Source: Symsagittifera roscoffensis (lineage: Eukaryota > Xenacoelomorpha > Acoela > Convolutidae). From it: a stretch of DNA of 60,000 bases. The stretch lies in the NCBI RefSeq assembly GCF_963678635.1, contig NC_087065.1:12671579-12731578 (forward strand). The letters run 5' to 3'. This document shows positions 12,574 to 23,000 of the stretch, in pieces; position 1 is the first letter of the stretch; each line of letters opens with the position of its first letter. The translations under genes were made by a program, and so were the position numbers. Below the pieces are notes generated by a model. That model had not been told where the DNA came from and made no database searches. It worked only from the letters and a program-made list of their open reading frames with translations.

Positions 12574-12716
12574 TCAGCAGATTTGGTCCAGGTTATCCAG
12601 GCGTATGATATCCAGCTGATGAGGAGGAGGGTCAAACTTCCTAAAAATCTGACTGACAACTACGTGGTCAACTGCATCTCAGCAATCAGACGAGAAACAG
12701 ACGACGAATCCCTGAG
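12574..12716 (+). CDS. Exon-like coding segment inside the TIR-bounded region
   Basis: An open frame starts just after an acceptor-like TTTTTCCTGTAG (ending 12573) and reaches a GT at 12717-12718 (CTGAG then GTTAAC). It reads SADLVQVIQAYDIQLMRRRV and continues KLPKNLTDNYVVNCISAIRR and ETDDESLR, about 47 residues ending in phase 2. Composition is that of a normal soluble helical protein, unlike the repeats on both sides, and the GC content is higher. Without the splice the frame stops four codons later. I do not recognise the protein. It could be an exon of a host gene running through the region, or a gene fragment captured by a mobile element. Confidence 0.45.
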
Positions 12717-12989
12717 GTTAACTTAGTTCACATACAACTGAAGAAATGTTATTAGAGGTTAATATTTACCACAAAATACTCAAGAACTGAAAAAAAAAGA
12801 CATTCGCCGCCTGGTTTTGAAACTGAATGGAGTTGTAGTTTTTTAAAGGAGTCTGCTAAATGATTTCCTTTGTAAATCGTACCCGGGGTCTTTCGCCTTC
12901 TTTGGGGTCCTAGACTACGCAGAACGCACACAAGTGTTATGCATAAAGTAAACTCCTGGCTGAGGTGCTCGACTCATGATTCGACCGAA

Positions 12990-13180
12990 ATGGTCAAACG
13001 ATGTCGTTTTTGACTTTGTTCGAATTTACGGGACTTTATTCGACTTTGTTCGACTTTGCTCGACTTTGCTCGACTTTGTTCGACTCTACCGGACATTGTT
13101 CGACTTTGTTCGACTTTACCGGACCTTTTTCGACTTTGTTCGATTTTATCGGAACTTTTTTGCTTTTACCGGGAATTAGC
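12990..13180 (+). repeat. TTCGACTTTG minisatellite
   Basis: Tandem ~10-bp repeats of TTCGACTTTG interspersed with a variant TTCGACTTTACCGGAC. The two apparent ORFs here, one with FDFVRL repeats, are products of this repeat and not genes. Confidence 0.85.
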
Positions 13181-13334
13181 TTTGTGTAGGCCTTCTCGTG
13201 TCGGTCCTGTTGATGATTAGCAAATATGTTGATCTACCTAACTGCACATTAAAAATACATATATACTGAAGGATTTTGCAATCCGCATCTATATAACGCT
13301 TATGCAAGCAAAAACACCGACAACAATTCCATTA

Positions 13335-13575
13335 CTTGAGCTTTGCGCGACCCATGTTGCGACTTTGCGCGACGCATGTTGCGACTTTTGCGCGACCCAT
13401 GTTGCGATTTGCGCGACCCAAATTTATGCTGCGACTCTGTGCGACCCAAATTCCGACTCATGATTCGACAGTGTTTGACCCATGATTCGACTTTGTTCGA
13501 CTATAGTGTTCGTTCGACCGTCTTAATTTGCCACGAAAATCGGACTCCGTTCGACCGTGTCGGTCGAATCATGAG
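13335..13575 (+). repeat. GCGCGACCCATGTTGCGACTT minisatellite
   Basis: About four tandem copies of a ~22-bp unit with GCGCGACCCATGTTGCGAC, grading into variants of TTCGACC and the phrase ATGATTCGAC, which also occurs in inverted form near 13568 (GAATCATGAGTCGA). The 118-residue frame spanning it is repeat translation. Confidence 0.75.
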
Positions 13576-14141
13576 TCGAACACCTCAGCCCGCTGTCTTC
13601 TCGAGAACGAATCCCAATTTGACATTGTTCGCCTTTTTTGAAGCAAGATTTGAGCGGTTTTTTTTAGATGATTGTGCTCAAAATCTTGCTTCAAAATGAG
13701 CGATTTTTGAGCGAATTTACAAAAAAAAACGCTTAAGATTTTAGCGGTTTGAGCGGGTTTTTTAGACAATTACGCTCAAAATTTTGCTTCAAAATGAGCG
13801 GTTTGACCGATTTTTGAACGATTTATCTATGAAAACCGCTCAAAAACCACGCAAGATTTGAACGGTTTTGAGCGGTTTACCTAAAAAAACTGCGCAAGAT
13901 TTGAGCGGTTTTTCTAGATAAACCGCTCAAATCTTGCGCGGTTTTTGAGTGTTTTTCTTTTAGATAAACCGCTAAAAACCGTTCAAATCCTGCGCGGTTT
14001 TTGAGCGGTTTTTTTTAGATAAACCGTTCAAAAACCGCTCAAACCGCTCATTTTGAAGCAAGATTTTGAGCTTAATTGTCTAAAAAACCGCTCAAACCGT
14101 TCAAATCTTGCTTCAAATTAGGTGAAAAATCTCGACTCGGG

Positions 14142-15200
14142 TAAGAAAATTTAAAATTTTTTATGATGTAATATATCTGTTAATTGCGAGATAATTTTAT
14201 TCGTGATGACTCCGTTCACATTAATCGACCTGGACAAAGATTTGAAAAACATTCAAAACTTCATTTTAAATTGAATTCATCAACAACATCTTGAACAAGT
14301 TGCTACACAAAAGGAGCTTTAGAATTGATATTTTAAAAAATTAGCAGAAAGCTGAGTTTAAATAAAATCGAATCACACAAATAAATCGACAAAAACAAAC
14401 TAACAGACGATTAGTCGAAAAACCCAAAAAATTAGAGCATGAAAAAAAATCAGAATTTTTCGAACCAGGGGTTTTTGTCGTCTTAAACAGGTGGGTTCTT
14501 TCGCCCAATTTGCCGGAAAATTGATTGATTTTGATTTTATTATACGGCAAATTAAAACACGTGAGGTAATTCTGTGTGCAAAACTTTGGAGCAAAATTAT
14601 TGGCTTGAGAAAAACTAAGCGCCAGTTGGCAACACCCTTTATAATCAAAACAGTGGAAAAATAAACATGGAGAAAAAATTGTTTTCCATGAAAATGAGTG
14701 AAGTAGCGAATGATCAGAAGAACAAGACAAAAATGAGAAAAAAATTATGCATTTGAATGGTTTTTCATCCAGTCCAAATAACACAATTTTTACCATTGAG
14801 CACCCAAATTTCACGAACTCGAGCTCAAAATTGTGTCATACAAAAGTTTGAACCCTGTAAAACTCGTCAAAAACAGAAGTAAAACTCGTCAGAAGTAAAA
14901 TTGGGCTAAATAATTTAAGCTCATTGGGCCAAAAAGCAACTTAAGTTCATTGTAAAAACACGCCAAGTTCAAAAAAATAGCAAGAAAAAAGTAGACCAAA
15001 TTGGCCCGAATTTTTTTTTCAATTATTTTCAATTAAACAAGTAATTTCCAACAATTTTCAAACTCTCAATCAGCAATTTATCTCAATCAGGAAAAGGCTC
15101 CTCATGCAAAAAAAATAGCCAAATACACAATGCCAAATATATATATATTTTTTAAAATTGTAAACAACATCATTCAAGTGTCATTCAAAAACATTTTTTA
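14142..15200. other. AT-rich spacer, no gene seen
   Basis: The open frames on the minus strand at 14341-14814 are rich in F, S, C and L and lack splice signals or motifs, so they look random. TATATATAT occurs near 15140-15150. Nothing else is recognised. Confidence 0.4.
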
Positions 15201-15352
15201 AGACCTGTCAAGATATTTATTTGTATAGCGTGCTAACTAACCAGAGCAGAAATATATACTAAAAACTAACTAACCAGAGCAGAAAAATATACTAAAAACT
15301 AAAAACAGATTCATTCGTAATCGGAAATGCGAATGCTCAAATTTCAAAAAAG
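15201..15352 (+). repeat. Direct repeat, left copy (flanks SR copy)
   Basis: This ~150-bp sequence (AGACCTGTCAAGATA to ATGCTCAAATTTCAAAAAAG) recurs at 16413-16535. The left copy contains an internal duplication of CTAACTAACCAGAGCAGAAA. The SR element at 15849-16365 lies between the two copies. Confidence 0.65.
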
Positions 15353-15848
15353 TTCGTATACAAGTATATATAAGAGTGTTTGAAAAATACTCGTTATGCA
15401 TTTTTCTTCACGTTATAGGTTGTGTTCGCCTGTAAGACTATTATAAATCCCGCAAATTATCATATCTTTAAAAATCTTGTGAAAAGGGCTATCTTGAAAG
15501 GAGGTTATCTTGCAAGTTTCTGCAAGAGTCTTGCAAGATAGTTAATAAAGATGCATAGTTTTCAAAATCTTTTTTTTTGAAGTGTAAGTCAAAAACTCAG
15601 CTGGGCAATATTAGTGCTTGAAGCCTAACCTAGATACGAAAAACCAGAAAAACATTTGCTTTTGTTCAAGATAACTGTGAGCAAGTATAAACGTTACCGA
15701 TTTTTCAATAAAAACTTGTTTGGTTTTGGGCTTAACTTTCAAAATCTGTAAAAAACGTATCAAGAGTTGACAAATATTTTTTTTCTGTGATTTGATTCAT
15801 TGCCATATATTGTGGCCTCATTCTCAAACGCATTTAGATATAAACAAA

Positions 15849-16365
15849 ACTGCTCGTATCAGGGCAAAGCCTTGAATGTTCCGACTGCCTTTTAAGGTTT
15901 ATGGAGCAGTAATAATTTTAAAAAATTAAATGTAATAAAATAAAATAAAAACTTTTTTATATGAAAATTTTTTAATGAAATCATCCCCCACACGCCATAT
16001 AAAGTACAAAAGGAAGGATTTCGCTCAATGTAACAAATCAATTATAATAATTAAGCTTCTTTTAACCAATTTGCAACGATTTCTAAGACGGATTAACTCT
16101 CCGCTTACACGTTAATACCGCGAAATATCGCGCGTTATTTTTACCAAACTGGCCAAAATGGCAATCTTTGAGCCCCCATAACTTGACGAAAAATGATTAC
16201 AGGTGAAACATCTTTTCAAATTTAAGCTCAACTCAACAATACATTTTGAATGATATAAAAGAAATCCGTCAAAAATGGCTTGTTAAAACGTCGAAATTTG
16301 TCTGAAGAAAAAAACCCACTTCGAGCTCAAACATTCCGTTACCTTCGTATCGAAAGTCGGAACAA
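15849..16365 (+). repeat. SR dispersed structured repeat, copy 1 (full length)
   Basis: Full-length member (~517 bp). It starts ACTGCTCGTATCAGGGC and ends CGTATCGAAAGTCGGAACAA. Conserved parts are: a 5' domain in which ACTGCTC pairs with GAGCAGT and CAGGGC with a downstream GCCTTG/GCCCTG; a middle hairpin around CGCGAAATATCGCG; and a 3' hairpin CTTCGTATCGAAAG. TTCCGACT near the start is the complement of AGTCGGAA at the end. It has no ORF and no poly-A tail. It lies upstream of the coiled-coil gene. Confidence 0.75.
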
Positions 16366-16412
16366 TGGCTTTTCGATCGTCATTTAAAGCCATTTCAGGT
16401 ATCAAACATTTC

Positions 16413-16535
16413 AGACCTGACAAGATAATCATATGCATAGCGTGCAAACTAACCAGAACAGGAATATATAGGGCCTGCTAGCTAATAAAAATATTCATTT
16501 GTATCGGAATGGCGGATGCTCAAATTTCAAAAAAG
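16413..16535 (+). repeat. Direct repeat, right copy
   Basis: Diverged copy of 15201-15352 (CAGACCTGACAAGATAATC to GATGCTCAAATTTCAAAAAAG). It lacks the internal duplication of the left copy. Confidence 0.6.
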
Positions 16536-16717
16536 ATATGTCCAGTGATTAGATTTTGCTAAGTGATTTGATAAAGCAACTTACTTTTGTATTTGAATGC
16601 GTAACATCATGTTACCAGTTTCTCGTGCTTTATTCATTGCAATTGTATTATAAATTACAAGAATGAGTAGACTTACTTACAAAACATTACCAACGTTAAT
16701 TTAACATACACATAAAA

Positions 16718-17034
16718 ATGCGCAGTATACTTAAAAAACCAAACGTAACTTTTTTCGACAACGGCAATACTAATAATGGTAACACCAACAACAATTACAA
16801 CAACACGCCGGCTGGAAACCCTCTCAAAATCAGCTCCGACTCCCTCGACCACTTCAACTTGTCAGCGGCTAGAGGTCAAATGAGAGGTCAGCAACAGCAA
16901 CAACAACAACCTTCAACTCTGCCCTATCTTCAGACAAGTCCCCCCAATTATGAGCAGTCTTTTGAAATGCAACCCCCTGCAGTTAGGAGTTTAGTAGACC
17001 AAAACTTCTCGTCTGGAAATGCTGCCGTTTTAAG
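16718..17034 (+). CDS. Exon 1 of the coiled-coil gene
   Basis: Starts ATGCGCAGTATACTT; the preceding sequence has no good acceptor, so I take this ATG as the initiator. It ends TTTTAAG before GTAAAT at 17035. It encodes residues 1-105 plus two bases: N/T-rich, then poly-Q, then PPNYEQSFEMQPPAVRSLVD. An acceptor-like CAG at 16726-16728 would allow an upstream exon in the same phase, but it lacks a pyrimidine tract. Confidence 0.75.
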
Positions 17035-20000
17035 GTAAATCATCTGAAAGAAACAAAAATCATTTCCTTATCTTTTCCAGACTATCCAGAATTTTTCACA
17101 AATTTGGTGGTCAAAAATTTAAATGTTTTGATTACCAATAAGGCTTTAAAGGAAAACCATTCATTAAAATCTAGGTTATAATTACATGCCGTTCTCGTAT
17201 ATGGGGACTTAAACATGTGTTGGGGTAAGTTGCTTTTTGCAAAAAAAGTGCGCTAGGGTAGGTTATTTTTTGCACTTTTTAGAAAATTAAAAAGGGAGCT
17301 ACAAGAAAGTTGAATGTGATCTTACTAAATCCTTTCGCGTCGTGATTCGGATTCCTAAAACTGATTCTAAAATAATGCGTGAAGATTATTTTTTATCGGA
17401 TTTTTTTTACAGAATTTTGTTATTCTGCTAACCTGGATAATGGACTAGGTAATCCTTGCCATTTTTTAAACATTATTTCAAGCATTATAACCGACCCAAT
17501 CGATAAAGTTGAACTGCAAACCTTTCCAGGACTCAAGAAAATGGCAGAAATTGAAAAAATTATTAGATTCTTTTCGTTGCCATTTTTTGCAACAAACAAT
17601 GTGCCAATTGCAAAGCAACCGGGTCTGAATTTTTGTTTCAAGAATCTAACGATTAGCAACGAGGGTTAAACTGTTAGCATTAATTTAAAACACTGAACTA
17701 TCAACTCAAACTATTCATCTCTTAGACGGCAACTAAAAAGGTAACAAAAACAGTAGCACCAGCTTCTTGTCACATCTCAAAGTCTGCTTCCTTTTTCATT
17801 TGGAGGATTTTTTCTTCTCAAATTTTCCTTCTTAATTTTCTTCTCAACATGACTTATTACAACTTCTATTTTTTTACTCTTTCGTCTCATTGTATCTTAC
17901 ATCAAGACTTAGGCGCTTCAAAAAATTGCAGTTTGTTTGGTTTCATCAAGCAACAAGATTAGAAAAACTGTGATTGTTGTAAAATTTTGTTTTAGGTTAA
18001 AAAAAGGCTCATTAATTACGCCTTGGGTTCACTAAGATGCACTTACAAGTACTATCCAAATGCATCGATAGATATCTTTTGCAAAAACAGTTGAAATTTT
18101 TTTCAAATAAATTTTTTTTTGCAATTAACAATTCCTAACTGAAGCTCAGATGATTCATTCTTCAATTTTTTAAAATTATTTTTGAACCTCTACCAACGTC
18201 CAATTTAAAAAAATTGTATCTTCAGAAACTTAAGCATGACAAATCCAGACTGTGCATTGGATAGGCGCGCCGCTTAGAATTGCACATAAATCCATGGAGT
18301 CCGCGCACAATCAGTTTGTTAAGTATATTATATCGGCAGAAGTTGTTCTGGATTCTGCAAATGTCTGCAAATTCCGTAACTATGTTTATTACGCAGAGTT
18401 AAATTAGTTCTAGAGTAAACAACTAGGAGCTATAGCTACAATGTATATCTTGCAGTAGCATAATTCATAGTCAAGGACAACCATTGTCAGCGGATTCCAA
18501 TGCCAAACCTCAAAACCTTACATCTATCTCTTTAGTGATTGAGATCAAATTCCCAGCAAGTTTTTTTTCTTGAAGTTAATGCAGATTCTAAAATTTTTGA
18601 TAATTTGTAAATTACGTCTTAGTTACCTAAACAGCTGTATCCCCCTCAACATTTTTTGGATCACAAAATAAATTAATTTTTGACCTTTCAGCTTTTTGAA
18701 AACGTAAGCGGTGAAGATAAAGTCACTTATTCAGTAGCTTAGACAAAATGAGCATTTCAAAATTTGAGAAATAAGACCATTTCAGTGTTTGAGATAAAAT
18801 GCTGTTTCAGCTTTGTAAATTTATGGGATAACCTGTTTGAGAGAACACTTCAGTTACGGTATCTCGTCTTTCATATACTTAAAGGCCATTTAATGTTATT
18901 GCTTTACATCTCAATTGCTTTTATGGCAATTTTTATTCGAATTATGATTGATATTAACTTTTAAGCGAACTTTTGAGAGCATTTTTTTTTTCCAAATAGC
19001 CAATTGTGACTTTATAATATTTTCCAATGATGATTTTTATCCTAAATGTTGACGCTAGTTTTTATTATAAATACTGATAAATAGAGACAAGACTGCTCGT
19101 ATCAGGGCAAAGCCCTGAATGTTCCGACTGCCTTTTAAGGTTTATGGAGCAGTAATAACATTAAAAAATTAAATGTAAGAAAAATTAAAATGAAAAAAAA
19201 TTTTCTCTAAAATGTGAATTTTTTTTTGAAAATCATCCCCCCACACGCCATAAAAAATACAAAAGGATAGATTTTGCTCCTTGTAACAAACCAATTATGG
19301 CAAATAAGCTTCTTTTAACCAATTTGGAACGATTTTTAAGACGGATATCAACTCTCCGCTTACGCGTTAATAGCGCGAAATATATCGCGCGTTAATTGTC
19401 TCAAATTGGCCAAAATGGCAATCTTTAAACCCCCATAACCTTATGAAAAATGATCACAGGTGGAATATCTTTTCAAATTTGAGCTCAGGACAACAATACC
19501 TTTCGAATGATATAAAAAAAATTCCGTCAAAAATGGCTAGTTAAAAAGTCGACATTTGTCTGAAGAAAAAAAAAACCCACCCCGAGCACAAATATTCCGT
19601 TACTTTTGTATCGAAAGTCGGAACAATAAGAGTCACTCACGATAAAAGTTGGCTCGAGATAAAATAATTTGTTAGGGTCCAGAAAAAAACTATCTGTTTT
19701 ACCAGCATAATTGTTAATACTTAAATAAGTAACTAAATGTAACTAGATTTCGCAATCAAAACACGGATTGCGCTAACAGTTCCGGATTCCTCCTACAATT
19801 GCGAATTTCACCACAACTCAAAAGTGTTATGCCCATATTTTTTGTTCGTGGAATCAACAAATTGCTCTAAATTCCGCAGATATTGTTGCGGATTCTACAA
19901 GTTCCGTTGTTTTGAAACAATTTTGAGCAATACATTTTTTTACTACCTATAGGCTAATAGAATCCATTATATCAAAAAAAAACCGTAAAGCAGAAATGCG

Positions 20001-23000
20001 ACAAATTCGTAATCAACTCGATGCGCAATCTGCTTAAAATCCACAAAATACACAGCATGGACGCGTCATTATTTTTATTAAGACGCACCCAAACAAATCA
20101 AACCAACGAAACAAAGAGATCATGGTCAATTTTAACTAACAGATTAAATCAGCGGCCAAATTTAACTATAAAAACAAAACGGTTGGAGTTCATGATAGAT
20201 TAAATACATCTTACTCATTACTCATAACTACTTTTTGAGAATCTATGATGTTTTTGCAACTGCTTGCCATATGCATGTGTGTTCATTGAAAATTTTTGGC
20301 AAAAAATCATTGGTTGAGCAACTCCGAACTGAAAACCTGATGATTTCATTGCTGATCGCATTCTTATTAAGTTAGCTTAGAGTCTTGACCGTAGTGTTGA
20401 CTGTTGTCCGCCGTCTATTTCTGTATCCTTCTACCTGCAAAATTGAGTTTTAATAACTATTATGACTTTTGTAATCAACCCATTTAGTTCTGCTTTCAGT
20501 TATGATCAGAAAGAGCACCCTTTCATCTTTCCTTCTCCTGCCTCATCCTCTGTGGCCCCCACGATCCACAATTCAGACAGCTCCTCTGCGACCACAATGC
20601 CGACTATCTACAATGCCAAGTGGAAGGATGGAATGTTAGATGCATACAGACAGCAGATTGGACAGTTGAGTGGGGCGATGGCACAGTTGCAGCAACAGAA
20701 CCAAATGAGGTGTTGTGATAGAGTTCGGATCTTTCCTGTTATACGGTCCAAAATTACCACATTTTACATAGAGCTTCTCTTTTTTTTAAAACTACAAACA
20801 AAGTTCCTTTTCGCTTAACTTAGTTTCAACCAACCAGTTTCGAGCATTATGATCATTTTTTACCAAATATTAAAACGAGCAGTTTTGGGCCATATAATAG
20901 AAAAGACCCTAAAGGGGGGGGGGGGGGGTCTGGTATCACAATAATCATTATAATAGTATAGTAGCTTAGAACAATTTTCGACGCTGGTAACAAAATTTTC
21001 AGTTCGTTCACGCTTAGATTGGGTCCCTGAGTTGTATACATATAAATGCCTTTGAGATCTGCTTTTACAATATTCACTATATTGGTCAATCACGAATCAA
21101 TAATAGCGAACAGAGAAACGTCGGTTCTTGAAAAAGGCTTCTTTTGAGCTGAGTTTTTATTCAATCGGTTGGGTTATTCGATTCGGATCTATAAAAGGCC
21201 GGTATATCTTTCTCGGGTATGGGGACAACTATAACAGTTGCATCGCTTGAAAATCGATTGGGTCGAGGTTTGGGCTTTTCTTTTTGACTAAAATGGTCTT
21301 GTCAGATGTCATAGCGCGCGACAAAAAGCCGTAGTCACGTTTGACCTTTCGTCAACCTGAGCCAAAAGACTTCAACAGAATCCAATAACTTTGTAACAAA
21401 TGAACGAATTCAAGAAAAAAAATATGCTGATGTTTCCGACCATTTGTATGTTATATTGTTGTTCAAATTACTTCTTGAAGTGTGGGCTTTTTGGCCCCCA
21501 ATTTTATATAACTCAGCTAAAGCTCGTCTGGGATCAAAATCACGAGCCATTTTGGTCGTGATTTTGATTCCGAAAAAAGTTCAATAAACTTGACTCAATT
21601 TCGAGAAAATCTGGTATGGAATTTCACGGTTTTCAGACTACACGAAACGAGAGCTTGTAAGAGACCACCAATCTAATTGTACTGCAATTTTGACCTAATT
21701 TTAACCAGACGCAGAGTTTAGGGGAGGGGACGGTAAGAACGCTTTGAAAAGCTTTGAAGCTCAGTTCTTTGAAAAATTTGATCAGTTTCAAGATTTAAAA
21801 AAACTGGTGACTTTCCACACCCTTCCCCCCAACCCACAAACACATACTTTTGATTTGAAAAAAAAAACAATTTTAAGGTTGACATGACGTGATGAAATTT
21901 CGCTGTATGAACTATCCTTATAGCCTTTCTGAACACAATTGTTTTCAATAACTTGCATGCGAAAAGGGATGTAAGGGGGGGGGGTAAACATTTTCTTGTC
22001 ATACGCACGATTCATGTAACAATGAAAATGATGCAAGATGAAAAAAGCAATGAAAATATTATAAATTAAAAGTGTCAATATTTAGTCTGAAGATGGAGGC
22101 GGAGAAGAGTAGTGGGAACAGTAGTCAGTTGCAGGAACTGGTGGACGGACAGAAGCGCATGTTCGACATGTACTGGGAACTAGCCAAGGTCAGCAAGCTC
22201 AATGAGTCATAATTGACTCATATTTGATAATGATATAGATTGTTTTAGAAAATGTATGTAAGAATCCATATTTTATATTAGCTCAAAAACTTAGAAAATA
22301 ATTAAGTACGAAGAATCCTATGTATAACTAAACAAGAAAAAAGCATTTTGATCTTTGGCTCTTTCTCATTTAGCTTTTTTGGATAGCTTATAACGAGTAG
22401 TGCAATAATTATGTGGCACTTACGATAAGTGATGAATTGTCAACATAAATTAGGAAGAACGCCATTTTTTAGCTGGTGTATTCACACTTGTTCAAATTTA
22501 TTTGATCGAAGTCATGATCTTCTTCTTCTTGAAATTTTTCGGAAATTGAGTTAAAGTGTTAACCGGGCCGAGGTACGCGACTTAACACCCGAAATCAGTA
22601 AGGTTGAATGTCGCGACCCAAAAAAAAGATCAGTCACAACTTTTCGGGAGCCGAAAATTCGGCGAGACTTTGCGGATCCCTAAAGAGAAGTCCCGACTTT
22701 GCGCGATCGAAAAAATTCGGAGCGTTTTTCCGCGACCCAAAAAAATGATTTTTCTAACGATGGCTTATTCTCAACCAAATGTTTTCTTTTCTATTGTGCT
22801 GCAGAGATGTAAACACGTGGAGGAGGTGAGTAAGCGACAGAGTGAGTTGATCACGTCTCTGAATGAGATGATGGAGAGAAGAGAGAGGGAGCACAGAAGA
22901 CAGGTGGATAGACTGAGAGAAGAGATGTACAGCACACACAAGGCCAAAAGTAGAGTCATCAGAGAGCCATCTCTTCATTATTATATTTGTTTAAACTTTC

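Larger units (their letters stand above)
12237..14141. mobile_element. Putative TIR element with dense subterminal GAGCGGTTT motifs
   Basis: A 1.9 kb region begins CCCGGGTCGAGAT (12237-12249) and ends ATCTCGACTCGGG (14129-14141), inverted repeats with one mismatch. Just inside both ends (12250-12480 and 13630-14128) the motif GAGCGGTTT and its complement occur dozens of times in both orientations, many as inverted pairs able to form hairpins. Terminal inverted repeats plus dense subterminal repeats are the organisation of several DNA transposon superfamilies whose transposase binds subterminal motifs. No transposase ORF and no target-site duplication are evident. The middle holds an exon-like segment (12574-12716) and two minisatellites. 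It could instead be an ordinary intron-rich locus that accumulated satellite DNA. Confidence 0.45.

Noticed and set aside
12357-12659. 100-residue minus-strand ORF
   Set aside because: It is antisense to the exon-like segment 12574-12716 and runs into GAGCGGTTT repeats.
12976-13189. Two overlapping ORFs with FDFVRL / FDFTGP repeats
   Set aside because: They are translations of the TTCGACTTTG minisatellite in two frames; no start context or non-repetitive part.
14341-14814. 157-residue minus-strand ORF
   Set aside because: Cysteine/phenylalanine/serine-rich random-looking composition, no splice context, and an overlapping frame of the same quality.
19092-19626. SR 5' domain as a hammerhead ribozyme or tRNA
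   Set aside because: The CTGATGA and GAAA core of a hammerhead is absent on both strands, and the 7-bp outer stem encloses too few bases and arms for a tRNA cloverleaf.
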